Assembly (NCBI GenBank): GCA_918797485.1
Contig: CAKKNE010000002.1
Location: 586,501 to 650,500 of the forward strand
Direction of reading: 5' to 3'
Source of the DNA: Pelagomonas calceolata
Lineage: Eukaryota > Sar > Pelagophyceae > Pelagomonadales > Pelagomonadaceae
Length of the DNA: 64,000 nt
Made by a program: the position numbers and the translations under genes. Shown in pieces: positions 8,703 through 17,584 of the stretch; the first letter of the stretch is position 1, and every line of letters starts with the position of its first letter. Below the pieces are notes generated by a model that was not told where the DNA came from, made no database searches, and worked only from the letters and a program-made list of their open reading frames with translations.

Positions 8703-11219
8703 ATGGCGCGCGAGATGGAGCGACAAGTCAAGGACGCCATGGACCACTGCCTCGAGAAACTCGCGAATAGGTGCGCGGTCGTCGACGCCGGAAAAGACCA
8801 CGCCGCATTCCCGCGCGAGGGCCTGTGTTTTTTGAGAGTGACGGGCAGCCAACAAAGAAAAATACTGTGGCCCGCCTGGCTCTTATCAAAGGGCCTGGCC
8901 GTCTCAAACGACGACAAAAGAAAAATTGTCTGTTACGGGAGCGGCTGGCAACTGGAAGTTAACATAGAGGAACTGGTCGAGTACGACCCGTCGCTGACGT
9001 ACAAGTACAAGCGGTTAGGTGGTGGTTTGTATGCCGAGGCCTTTGTGGAAGCCGAGGCGCGACGGAGTTTAGGTGAAGACGAAGATGAACAAAAGGCGTT
9101 TTCCGAGCTCGTGACCCAGAACCTGGAAGCGTGTAGGGATCCGGTCCTGTTAGGCAGGTTATATGCGGAACATCTGCGGCGCATCGAGGAGATCCCGTCG
9201 GACAATGATTTGTTGGTCGTGCGGTGGCGGACCGACCTCGGAGAAGACTGGTGGCCCGCAAAAGTCATAAAAACGGTTGAGGATAATGTGGAGGTCGTGT
9301 ACACGGGTTATGAAGGTGATGATGGGAGCGAGACCATCGAGCTGGGCGGCGACCTGTGGACGGCGGACGTGCGCTGTTTGGGCGACGACCGCGAGCCCGT
9401 TTTTGATGCGAGGGATGCGGCGTTATTGGATGGCGGGGATTTTGGGGACATGGCCGTCGAGGCGGAGGACGACGATGAGGAATATAAGCGGTACAAGACG
9501 GACTCGGAGGAGGACTTGTATGATGATAATGGGATTCAAATCGCGCGGAAGAAGCGCAAGAAGGGGCAGGATGACAAAGGCTCCGAGAAGAAGGCTAAGA
9601 AGGCGCCTCGAAAAAAGCGCGAGGCGCGAATGCGGCCCAAGAAGGTGCACCTCGCGTCGGAGATCGCCATCCGGCGCGCGCAGTGGTCCGTGGGCGCGCG
9701 GGCGCCGGCCGTCGTCAACAAGCCGCCGCCACAACAGGCCGAACCTGTTGAAGACGACTCCATCCCGCGCTGGAAGCGCGCTTTATTAGCCGCGGCGCCG
9801 CCGCCCGCGCCGGCGCGCCGGCCGGCGTCGACACGCGCCGCCGAAGACGACGACTCCGGCAAACAAAAGCGGAGCACGCTCGCGAACAAGCGCGCCAAGG
9901 CGCCGCGGCCCTCCGCTTTAGAATTGCTGGGCGCCATTCGCGCGCCGACGGAGAGCTTGGGAAACGCGCCCAAGGCCGCCGTCGCGACGCAGAACGACTC
10001 GCGCAACGCCGCGACCGAGGCGGCGCGCGACCGGGCCCGCGAGGTCGAGGCGGCCATGTTGAGAGCCGGCCGCGGCGTCGCGCCGCCCCCGGCGCCGCCG
10101 CCCGCGCCCGCGCCCGCGCGCAAGGGCGCAGAAATCGACGACTTCCACGTCGACGAGTTCGAGGCCGGGCGCCGCCGCGCGCCTTCATCGAAGTCCGACC
10201 TGCCGACCTACCAGCGGCCCAACGCCTCGAAGCCCCTGCCGCCGGGCTGGACGGCGAAGTGGTCCGCGCGCAAGCAGATGTACTACTACACGCACAAGGC
10301 CAAGGGTTTAACCAGGTGGACGCCGCCGCGCGAGGAGACCGCGAAGTCGCCCCGTAAAAAAAAACCGGCGCCGGCGCCTCCATCGAACGACGACGCCCTG
10401 AAGCGCGCGCGCGCGACGCTCGCGGCGCTCGAGGGCTCGCTGCCCGACTCCGCGCCGCCCGTCCCGGCGGACGCGCTCGCCGCCGCGGCCGCCGCGAGCC
10501 GCTGGGACGCGCCGCCGCCCGACGCCCAGGGCGCCGCGGCGCAGCGGTACGTCGAGCAGCAGCGCCGCTACGACGCGCCGGCCGGCGGCTTCGCGCCGGC
10601 GCCGCCTGCCGCCCCGGGGTGGCGCCCGCAGCCGCGCGCGCCGCGGCCCGGCGAGGTCGTGCGGGAATTATCCGTCCCGAGCCAACACGTCGGTCTCGTC
10701 GTCGGCAAGGGCGGCGCGAACTTGGACAGAATGAGGAGATTGTACGGCGGCGTCGACACCCGCCTCGGACAGGCCGACGAGCCGGGCACGGCGCCACCGC
10801 AGCGGCGCGTCGCGTTCACGGGCATGGCGCCGGACGTCGACAGGGCCATGGCAGACGTCGCGGGGCTCATGCGCCAGCGCGGCGCCGCGGCGACGCCGGT
10901 CAACGCCGGCGCGCCGTCCCAGGACCCACGCATCGCCGCCGCGATGCGGGCGGCGGCCGCCTTCTCCGCGCCGCCGCCCCCGCCGGCCGCGCCCGCGCCG
11001 TGGGTGAACCCCCTCGCGCCCGGCGGCGCCGACGCGGCCGTGACGCAGCTCCTGATGGAGGCCGACCTCAGTACGCGTCCCGGGTTCGCGCCGCAGCCCC
11101 CGCCGCCGAGCGGTTTTGCGCCCGCGCCGCCGTTCGGCGGTTACGCGCCGGCGCCGCCGAACCCGCGCGGCGGCGAGCGCCGGCCCCCGGGCCACTCGGG
11201 GCCCTACCGGCGGAACTAG
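8703..11219 (+). CDS. Tudor/PWWP-like, WW and KH domain RNA-binding protein
   Basis: This 838-aa frame starts at ATG 8703; Met5 is a possible second start. The N-terminus has an aromatic 'ILWPAWLLSKG' segment. A Tudor/PWWP-like fold follows at about residues 167-232 (VRWRTDLGEDWWPAKVI...VVYTGYEGDDGSE), then a Lys-rich nuclear-localisation stretch (KKRKKGQDD). A canonical WW domain lies at 508-545 (LPPGWTAKW...YYYTHKAKGLTRWTPP). A KH domain lies at about 651-726 with the GxxG loop VVGKGGANLDRMRR. Long Pro/Ala-rich linkers and a Pro/Gly-rich tail complete it. WW plus KH is typical of splicing or mRNA-processing factors that bind Pro-rich partners and single-stranded RNA, so a nuclear RNA-processing role is inferred. 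No orthologue is assigned. Confidence 0.75.
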   Translation: MAREMERQVKDAMDHCLEKLANRCAVVDAGKDHAAFPREGLCFLRVTGSQQRKILWPAWLLSKGLAVSNDDKRKIVCYGSGWQLEVNIEELVEYDPSLTYKYKRLGGGLYAEAFVEAEARRSLGEDEDEQKAFSELVTQNLEACRDPVLLGRLYAEHLRRIEEIPSDNDLLVVRWRTDLGEDWWPAKVIKTVEDNVEVVYTGYEGDDGSETIELGGDLWTADVRCLGDDREPVFDARDAALLDGGDFGDMAVEAEDDDEEYKRYKTDSEEDLYDDNGIQIARKKRKKGQDDKGSEKKAKKAPRKKREARMRPKKVHLASEIAIRRAQWSVGARAPAVVNKPPPQQAEPVEDDSIPRWKRALLAAAPPPAPARRPASTRAAEDDDSGKQKRSTLANKRAKAPRPSALELLGAIRAPTESLGNAPKAAVATQNDSRNAATEAARDRAREVEAAMLRAGRGVAPPPAPPPAPAPARKGAEIDDFHVDEFEAGRRRAPSSKSDLPTYQRPNASKPLPPGWTAKWSARKQMYYYTHKAKGLTRWTPPREETAKSPRKKKPAPAPPSNDDALKRARATLAALEGSLPDSAPPVPADALAAAAAASRWDAPPPDAQGAAAQRYVEQQRRYDAPAGGFAPAPPAAPGWRPQPRAPRPGEVVRELSVPSQHVGLVVGKGGANLDRMRRLYGGVDTRLGQADEPGTAPPQRRVAFTGMAPDVDRAMADVAGLMRQRGAAATPVNAGAPSQDPRIAAAMRAAAAFSAPPPPPAAPAPWVNPLAPGGADAAVTQLLMEADLSTRPGFAPQPPPPSGFAPAPPFGGYAPAPPNPRGGERRPPGHSGPYRRN

Positions 11220-11543
11220 TTCGCGTGTGAAACTGTCGTAATCTTAATCAAACTGGAAGCAGTGCTCCGCGAGATAGCTGCGGGCATTCAGGCTCAGGCT
11301 CAGGCTAGTTACGTCGCAGGGTTCCCATACCCCTCCCGCTCCCCCCGATTCAGGCTCAGGTCAAGTAATTCAGGCTCAGGCTTCGGGCTAGTGGCCCACC
11401 ACTAGCTGCAGACCTCAGCGCCCAGCCTTTGGCAGTAATATAAGCTGGGACACGCCGACATAACAGCGCGGGGCAACACACACGCCCACGACGCCGTCGC
11501 CGCGACGCAGCCCCGAGGCGCCGCAACATAATCGACAGCCAGC
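11220..11543. other. Intergenic region with TTCAGGCTCAGG repeats and a perfect inverted repeat
   Basis: No gene is seen. Short direct repeats of TTCAGGCTCAGG occur near 11289, 11349 and 11369. At 11387-11406 there is a perfect inverted repeat, GCTAGTGG-CCCA-CCACTAGC. It shares the GCTAGTG arm with the recurrent promoter element and lies about 140 bp upstream of the next start codon. Confidence 0.5.
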
Positions 11544-12320
11544 ATGGGCCGCATGACCTACAATGCCCTCCAGCCGCCCTTCCCGGAGCACAAGCCCGAG
11601 GACCAGCCCGCGAGGCAGGCCGCTGTAGAGAATGAGCTCAAGTTCCACACCGCGCGCCTCGACGTCGCGGCGATCCAAAACTTGTATGATGTCCACGACA
11701 CGACCGAGATGCGCGAGGAGCTGCGGGCCGCGCTCAACGTCTCCGAGGCGCTGGACGCGCAGCAGCGCGAGATCGTCCAGGACTACTACTTCCACCTCTA
11801 CGCCTTCGCGAAGGCGAAGGGCTTTGACGCGAAGAAGGCCGGGACGCTGCTGAGCATCTGTCGCGAGATCTTCGACGCCGACGCGGCCACGAACGCGCCG
11901 TCGGAGTCCATGGAGAAATCCTTCGAGCGGCTCGAGGCGCAACTGCTCCGCCACGCCGAGTTCCGGCCGCCCAAAGCCCTCGACATCTTCGACGAAGGGG
12001 ACGTCCAGGAGATCATCGAGTGGATGCTGCACAACTACTTCCGCCACTACAAGCTCTACAAGGCCATCTTCACGAAGCGACGGTCCGACGTGTTTTCCCA
12101 GGCGGCGCCCTTCGCCGTCGAGGCGCCGCGGGACCCTCTACCGCTCTCGTCCTTCCTGCCGCTCCGCGTCGAAGTGGACATGCCCGAGGATGCACCGGCG
12201 CCGGCGCCGGGACCGGCGCCGGCGCCCGCCGCGGCGTTAGACACGTTCGAGGCATCGAGCGTCGCGTCGGAATGCCCGCCCGCCGAGCCGATGCCCGCGG
12301 AGGACGACGGGGAAGAGTAA
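11544..12320 (+). CDS. CFAP119: CFAP119 (CCDC189)-like cilia- and flagella-associated protein
   Basis: This 258-aa protein has a helical core ending in the diagnostic segment RHAEFRPPKALDIFDEGDV, then IIEWMLHNYFRHYKLYKAIFT at about residues 138-180. That matches the conserved 'HRPPFSI...NTYFRHFKLYKYVFT' block of animal CFAP119/CCDC189 proteins. It is known as an axoneme-associated protein of motile cilia, so its presence implies a flagellate stage or ancestry. The C-terminus is an Ala/Pro-rich acidic tail (APAPGPAPAP) that is probably disordered. The frame is complete and intronless. Its stop lies 86 bp from that of the convergent neighbour. The assignment rests on motif recall, not on a search. 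Confidence 0.7.
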   Translation: MGRMTYNALQPPFPEHKPEDQPARQAAVENELKFHTARLDVAAIQNLYDVHDTTEMREELRAALNVSEALDAQQREIVQDYYFHLYAFAKAKGFDAKKAGTLLSICREIFDADAATNAPSESMEKSFERLEAQLLRHAEFRPPKALDIFDEGDVQEIIEWMLHNYFRHYKLYKAIFTKRRSDVFSQAAPFAVEAPRDPLPLSSFLPLRVEVDMPEDAPAPAPGPAPAPAAALDTFEASSVASECPPAEPMPAEDDGEE

Positions 12321-12406
12321 TTTGTAGGTCATGGTTGATGCAGGCGGCCCAACCGGCGGCACTTCCGGCGGCGGCGGAATTCAAGCTAGGTCTTGATTCT
12401 TACAAG

Positions 12407-14707
12407 CTACTCGGTCTGGCGCAATCTTCGACGGCGCTCGGCCGAGCGGATCTGCGCACGTCGCCGGTGCGCCCACGAATTCGGGTCGACGCGCGGCGCG
12501 CGGCGCGGCTTGAGCGCTTCTGCGAACTCGGCCTCGGTGGTCGACTTCGATCGCATCGTGGCCTTTGCCGCGCGCCGCTGCGGCGCGGCCCGCAGAGCCT
12601 GCCGCGCGAGTCGCGCCGCGCGTAGAGTCGCACGGATCTCGTGCGCCCGGAGGCCCGCCTGCTGCAGCGTCGCCGCGGGGATCGTCGCGAAGGCCTGGCT
12701 CGAGGCGTAGGAACCTCGCAGCCGGAGGCGTCCGGCGGCTCGGACCGCGCGCGGCGCGTCCACTCCGCCCGCCACGAGGAAGGCCAGCAGGAATCCGTCG
12801 TTCGCTTCATCTTCCTCATCGCCAGTTTCCTGCTTCTCCACGGCCGCGGCCTTCTTCTTGCGCCGCCGCGGCCCGCGGTCCGCTTCCAAAGCCGCCAGTC
12901 GCGCTTCGAGAACGCCCAAGCGACTCTTCGGCTCGTGCCTCACAGGCATCTCTGGTTCTTCCAGAGGCGGTTGCGCGTCGCTCGGCGTCGCGCCCGCAAC
13001 GAACTGCACTCTAACGACATCGCTCGAGTCGCGGAGCGACTGCGGCGTCTCGGCGCCCGGAGGGCTAAAGGCCATGGCGTCGTCGGCGTCGCGCGGGCCG
13101 CGATTCTTTCGCGCGTCCAGCGCGGCCGCCGCCAGCGAGGCCTGCCGCGTCGCGTGCAGTTCGGACGCGTCGGGCGACGGCTCGCGGATGCGAGCGCGCC
13201 GCCGACCTTTCGCGGGTGGCGTGCCGCCCGCTCTGCGGACGCGCCGCGACCGCGCGTCGTCGTCGCTCGGCGCCGGCGACTCGGTCGTCGTCTCGGCGAA
13301 GCGCGTCCGCCGGACGCGCCGGCGTGGTGGCGAGTCCTGGCCCGCGGCGAACCGAGCACGGCGCGGAGGCGAGGCCTGGCCCGGTGGTGAAGCGCCAGGG
13401 AAGCGCGTCTCGCTCTCAGAAAAACGAGCTCGTCGCGGAGGGGAGTCTTCGGCCGTCGATTGCGGCGGCGAGGCGCCCGGGAACCGAGCCGCAGGCGGCG
13501 AGTCGGAGGCGAAGCGCGTCCGTCTAGGGGGCGAGGGCTCCTCAGCGAAGCGCGCCTTGCGCGGCGGCGGGGAGTCGGCGGCCGCGAAGCGCGTTTTGCG
13601 GCGCGGCGGAGGCGAGTCGGCGGCTGCAAAGCGTGTGCGTCTCGGCTCCTCCGCGGCGGCGGCGAAGCGAGCTCTACGAGGCGGCTCCTCGGCAGCGGCC
13701 GCGAAGCGCGCCCGTCGCGGTGGATCGTCGTCGGCGGCGACGTTGCGTGCCCGCTTCGGTGGATCGGCTGAGAAACCGACTGATCGGCGCACGGGAGGGG
13801 ACTCTATCACCGATATCGGCGAAGGATCGGCGTCGACGTCGTCGCGGTCCACCTCCGGGGCCCGCGAGTCGTCTCGCCGCGGCGTCGCGATCGCCGCGTC
13901 CTCCTCGATCTCGTCGTCGTCATCGTCGTCGTCCTCGTCGTCATAATTCATCGCACCGAGTTGAGGGAGCGGAGTCGGCGGCCGCCGAGCGCGGAACTCC
14001 GACGGGGCGTCCAGCTGCGGCTCCGCGGCGAAGCGGACCGACGGCGGCGACTCCTGGTCCTTGAGGCCGCCTCCAGGCGTCCGGGGGTCGGGCGCCGCCG
14101 CGTTGTTGATGTCCGGCAGCGAAGAATCTCCTTTAAGGCCGCCTCCGGGGGTCCGGGGATCAGGGGACGCCGCCTTAGCGTTGGGCGTCCGCATGAAGTC
14201 CCGGTCCTTGCGCCGCTCGTTCCGGCCGCGCACGCGGGCTTGCAACGCCGTTGCGCTCTTGGTTTTTGATCGCGCCTCCATCGTCGCCTTGTGCCGCTTC
14301 CGCGCCGCGCGGCCGCGCTCGCACGCCTGCAAGTGCGACGCGGCCGCGGCTTCGAGTTCGGGAAAGCGCGTCTCGCCCGCGTCGAGGTCCAGGTCGCCGT
14401 AGTCCTCCTCGGCGTACGCCGGGTCGTAGACCGCGTCGTCCGACGCCGCCGTGTTCTGGCCGCCGTAGTCGTTCGCGTCGTCGGCGACGTGCTGGGAGTA
14501 GGCCGCGTCGGCGCCGTACGCGCCGCCAGCCTCGTCGGCGGGCTGCGTGTAGGCTGCTTCGTCGTACGCGCCTTCCTGCGCCCAGTCCTGGCCGCCGTAC
14601 GTTTCTTGCTGGCCGCCGTACGCGTCCTGCTGACCGCCGTAGGCGGCCTCCTGGCCGGCGTATGTGTCCTGTCCGCCGTAGGTGTCGTCTTCGGCGAAGC
14701 GGACCAT
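12407..14707 (-). CDS. IQ-motif protein with YGGQ and PPRRARFA repeats, unknown function
   Basis: This is a 766-aa frame. A GTG lies upstream in frame, but ATG 14707 (MVRFAEDDTYGGQ) is the natural start. The N-terminus has about six YGGQ-type repeats. A pair of IQ-like motifs sits near residues 122-160 (LQACERGRAARKRH, ALQARVRGRNERR), followed by two copies of PDPRTPGGGLK. Residues ~316-436 contain more than a dozen copies of a PPRR(A/T)RFA unit, each starting from a 'DSPPRRARF' variant. A short ordered C-terminal helical block near 640-700 (NDGFLLAFLVAGGVDAPRAV...AHEIRATL) looks SAM-like but is not firmly that. It is likely a calmodulin-binding scaffold with a large disordered repeat region. 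The repeats appear recently amplified, because their DNA is also similar. Confidence 0.65.
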   Translation of the reverse strand: MVRFAEDDTYGGQDTYAGQEAAYGGQQDAYGGQQETYGGQDWAQEGAYDEAAYTQPADEAGGAYGADAAYSQHVADDANDYGGQNTAASDDAVYDPAYAEEDYGDLDLDAGETRFPELEAAAASHLQACERGRAARKRHKATMEARSKTKSATALQARVRGRNERRKDRDFMRTPNAKAASPDPRTPGGGLKGDSSLPDINNAAAPDPRTPGGGLKDQESPPSVRFAAEPQLDAPSEFRARRPPTPLPQLGAMNYDDEDDDDDDDEIEEDAAIATPRRDDSRAPEVDRDDVDADPSPISVIESPPVRRSVGFSADPPKRARNVAADDDPPRRARFAAAAEEPPRRARFAAAAEEPRRTRFAAADSPPPRRKTRFAAADSPPPRKARFAEEPSPPRRTRFASDSPPAARFPGASPPQSTAEDSPPRRARFSESETRFPGASPPGQASPPRRARFAAGQDSPPRRRVRRTRFAETTTESPAPSDDDARSRRVRRAGGTPPAKGRRRARIREPSPDASELHATRQASLAAAALDARKNRGPRDADDAMAFSPPGAETPQSLRDSSDVVRVQFVAGATPSDAQPPLEEPEMPVRHEPKSRLGVLEARLAALEADRGPRRRKKKAAAVEKQETGDEEDEANDGFLLAFLVAGGVDAPRAVRAAGRLRLRGSYASSQAFATIPAATLQQAGLRAHEIRATLRAARLARQALRAAPQRRAAKATMRSKSTTEAEFAEALKPRRAPRVDPNSWAHRRRAQIRSAERRRRLRQTE

Positions 14708-15122
14708 GGTGGCTTGCCTGATAGCGCAACGCCAACCCCGGCCGGTGGACACGCTTTGCCTTGCAGCACACGCAGCCCCCCGGCGCTAGTCAGTCGCGCC
14801 CGGCGCACAGGGCGTCTCTTGCAGCGCCTGAGCTTCGCCGGCCGGCTGCGCGCAGCTGAGCCTCGTCCGTGCGCTGTGTGCATCCGAGACACTAGCGTAA
14901 GCCTAGTAGCCGAACGCGGCGCAGCCAATCAAAAGTCTGAAGATCGCCTTTCTCTTTGATCCACCCCCTGGGGGCGCCTCGAGGGGCGGGATCCCAGTTT
15001 GGGCTGCCACCGCGGCCCGCGGGCGGGCAATGATCCGACGCCCCCGACGCCGTCGACGCCCAATCAAGAGATTGTTCAAACATACGGGAAATTACAGGGG
15101 AGACGTCGGGGCTAGGGATAAC
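14708..15122. other. Intergenic region upstream of the IQ repeat gene
   Basis: No gene is seen. A degenerate relative of the recurrent CTAG element lies at 14888-14910 (GACACTAGCGTAAGCCTAGTAG), about 180 bp upstream of the start codon at 14707. The rest is GC-rich without visible repeats. Confidence 0.35.
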
Positions 15123-16180
15123 TCAGGATACGACGCAGGCGCACTCCGAGGCGCCGACCTCCGCGCCGTCCATGGACTTGCAGGGGTCCGCGCAGGACGT
15201 CGGCTCCGGCGGCCGGGAGCACGGGTCCTCCACATCCGAAGCGTCCACCGAACAACCGGGCCCGGGCCGGCACTCGCAGGCCGTCGTCTCGGCCGCGCGC
15301 GGCCCGCCGGCGCGCTTCTTTTTGGTCGCGAAGACGCAGACGAGTAGGCGGCGGCCCCGCTTGATGGGCAGGCCCTCGTGCCTGCGTGGAAAATCAAAGT
15401 TCGGGCTGCGTCTGCGCGATGGCGTGGCGATTCCACGCCCTCAGCGCGACGTTGTCCTTGTGACCGCGTCGGCTCGATGGCGTGGCGATTCCACGCCATC
15501 GGCGCGACGTTTGTCCCCGTGACCGTGTCTGCTCGATGGCGTGGAGGTTCACGAAGGTCCACGCAATATTTCTCACGGGTAGATTTCCGCGCCGCCCCGC
15601 GCTGTAAGGTATCGGAGGGGAAGACGACCGTCGAGCCCTTGGCCGGCTTCGCGTCGAAGGACGGTTCCAACACCGAGGGAAAGAAGCGCGTGCCGCCTCC
15701 TTCAAAGTCGACGCCGGGCGTCGAGAGGAGTAATAACAAAGTAGCACCCTCCTTCCTTCCATCAGTGTGCTTCTTCAGGCCCTTCTGGCCGCCCGCGTCG
15801 TAGACGATGCAGAAGGCCCGCGCCATGGAGAACTCCAGCCTGATCTCCGGCGGCAGCTCGTCGGAGGCCCTGGAAGCCGACGCCTCGAGCGCGGCGCGGA
15901 TCTCGTCCTGCGACCGTTGCGGGAGGGAGGAGACTAGCACATCCTGGGTTGGCAGGGAGACGCCCCGGTCCGTCGTCTTGCCCGCGTCGAAGCACGCGTT
16001 GACCGCGTCTCTGGCCCGGTCGCAGGCGTCCGGCGCTAGAGCGCCGGCGATCTCGAAGACGGGCGCGCTCGACTTCGAGAGCCGCCGCAGGTGGAACTTG
16101 GGCGTGGGCTTCTCGTTGACGGGGTTCTCCTCGTCGTTCGGGAGCTCGCGCAGGGGGCGGCGGCCCCAGAGGAGGGCCAT
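15123..16180 (-). CDS. Prolyl-4-hydroxylase-like 2-oxoglutarate/Fe(II) oxygenase (spliced)
   Basis: The gene has two exons, 16180-15603 and 15381-15123, encoding 278 aa. Exon 1 supplies the double-stranded beta-helix with the first iron ligands (KKHTDGRKEG, an HxD) and LLLLLSTPGVDFEGGGTRFF, as in P4H enzymes. Exon 2 supplies the missing second His and the 2OG-binding basic residue as HEGLPIKRGRRLLVCVFA. Reading through the intron would lose these. The splice joins TTACA to GCACGAGG in phase 2. The C-terminus is an unusual Cys-rich tail (CECRPGPGC, CADPCK). No signal peptide is evident, so a cytosolic or nuclear hydroxylase is likely. The substrate is unknown. Confidence 0.8.
15382..15602 (-). 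mobile_element. Introner element forming a 221-bp GC-AG intron
   Basis: On the minus strand the intron starts with the target duplicate GCGCGGGG and ends TTGATTTTCCACGCAG before GCACGAGG, a 6/8 match to the 5' duplicate. The element ends, CGGCGCGGAAATC and GATTTTCCACGCAG, are inverted repeats of the family seen in the kinases. The inside holds two tandem ~57-bp units carrying CCACGCCATCGAGC and GATGGCGTGG. The 5' splice site is GC rather than GT, because the duplicated exon bases happened to be GC. Removal restores the oxygenase active-site frame. Confidence 0.8.
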
Positions 16181-16782
16181 CTCGGGTCAGGCCGGCGGGT
16201 CGCGCGCGCGGTTTTGTTTGTTAAAAGTCCTTCGGCCCAGCCCGAGCGCTGGGAGGACGGCACTGATACCGTCCGGACGCAGTCGCAGTGTGTTAAACAC
16301 GTGCGGTCACAATTTTTTGGTATCCTGAGAGCCTCCTTTCGGCCTGGGTCACTGCTTCACTACCGGCTAGGCACAGTCCGAAAGTTGGCGCTGGCGAGAA
16401 CAGGCGATCGTGCAGTGCTGCGCACACAATTTTCACAGTCACGCAACGGCCCGATACCTCAGACAAAGCCGATTTCAGGTCGGTGTGTCTGCCTGGGAGG
16501 TTGACCGACATGGGAGAACGCAAACAAATTCAAATCGTAGAGCCTCCAAGGAGCCCTGCGTTACGCGGTAGGCACCCGTTTTCGCAGCGGCGCAGCCTTC
16601 CGCTTTCGTTCGGGTCTGGCTCCTTGCTTGCCTCTCCAAAACGCCAAAATCATCGTCTAAACTAATCACAGACAAGCTTCGTAACCGTAAAAATACACGA
16701 ATTGGACCTACGCGACCCCGAGCACCAGCTCGAGTTGTAAAATCAGCGCTCCATAGCCCAATCAGCAGCGCTCCAGCCGACC
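16181..16782. other. 602-bp divergent intergenic region
   Basis: This lies between the divergent hydroxylase and CysRS-tail genes. No gene, clear copy of the CTAG element or obvious repeat is seen. Confidence 0.4.
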
Positions 16783-17397
16783 ATGCTGCGCGCACTCGTC
16801 TTAACCAAGCTGGCCATGCACGCGAACACGCTGACACCGTCGACTAGACGACGACGACTACAAACGAGACGCCCGCTCGTCACCGAGGCCGTCGACCTCG
16901 ATGCCTGCCTCTCGAGCGACGACGCGCTCGAGCCGCTCTATGCGTCGACGCCAGAACACGGCTACGCGCGGTGCCCCGACTGCACGGCACCGGTGGACGT
17001 TGTGAGTGTCGACGCGCTGCTGTCGGCCCGCGCGTTCCACCGCGAGTGCCGGAACTACGCCGAGGCCGACTTGCTATTGGAGCAGCTGCGCGCGGTCTGT
17101 GGCGTTGTCGTTGATGATGAAAAAATGAGTTGGCGCTACTCTGACCACGCGGAAAAGCCGGCAGAGGCCGCGGAGGCCTCCCTGCCGGCGTTCGACGGCG
17201 ACTCGGCGGCGCTCGACGCGGCTCTCGTAAACGCGGTCGAGGCGATCCTGCGGCGGCGCGCCGCGGCGCAGCTGGCCAAGGACTACGTCGTCGCTGACGC
17301 GCTGCGCGACGAGCTGCGCGCGGAGTACAACGTCGCGGTGCACGACCGCGACGGTCGCTGGCGACTTCTTGAGCCGACGAAGCGAAGGCTCGTGTAA
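16783..17397 (+). CDS. Protein with two CysRS C-terminal-type (DALR-like) helical repeats
   Basis: This 204-aa protein has two related helical units, at about residues 68-112 and 145-195. They read VDALLSARAFHRECRNYAEADLLLEQLRAVCGVVVDD...W and VEAILRRRAAAQLAKDYVVADALRDELRAEYNVAVHD...W. Both follow the pattern R-x2-AR-x2-KDY-x2-AD-x-LRDEL-x3-GV-x-VxD-x3-GxW found at the C-terminus of cysteinyl-tRNA synthetase. No catalytic Rossmann domain is present, so it is not a synthetase. It may be an RNA- or tRNA-binding accessory protein. The N-terminus is basic and may be targeting sequence, but that is unsure. Confidence 0.65.
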   Translation: MLRALVLTKLAMHANTLTPSTRRRRLQTRRPLVTEAVDLDACLSSDDALEPLYASTPEHGYARCPDCTAPVDVVSVDALLSARAFHRECRNYAEADLLLEQLRAVCGVVVDDEKMSWRYSDHAEKPAEAAEASLPAFDGDSAALDAALVNAVEAILRRRAAAQLAKDYVVADALRDELRAEYNVAVHDRDGRWRLLEPTKRRLV

Positions 17398-17584
17398 TTC
17401 TTCTTGGTGAAAGGGCCCTGATAGGACTAGTGGGCGGAGCCCCTGGGGGGAGGAGACACCGCGCGTTTGAATCGGAGCCGCTGGCGCTAGTAGGTAAGGT
17501 GTATGCCTGGGCTTGGTGTCTCGGCTGCCCCCGCAACGCAGCCCGCGCGGTCGCGTGTACCGGCACTACAAACGCGAATTTAGC

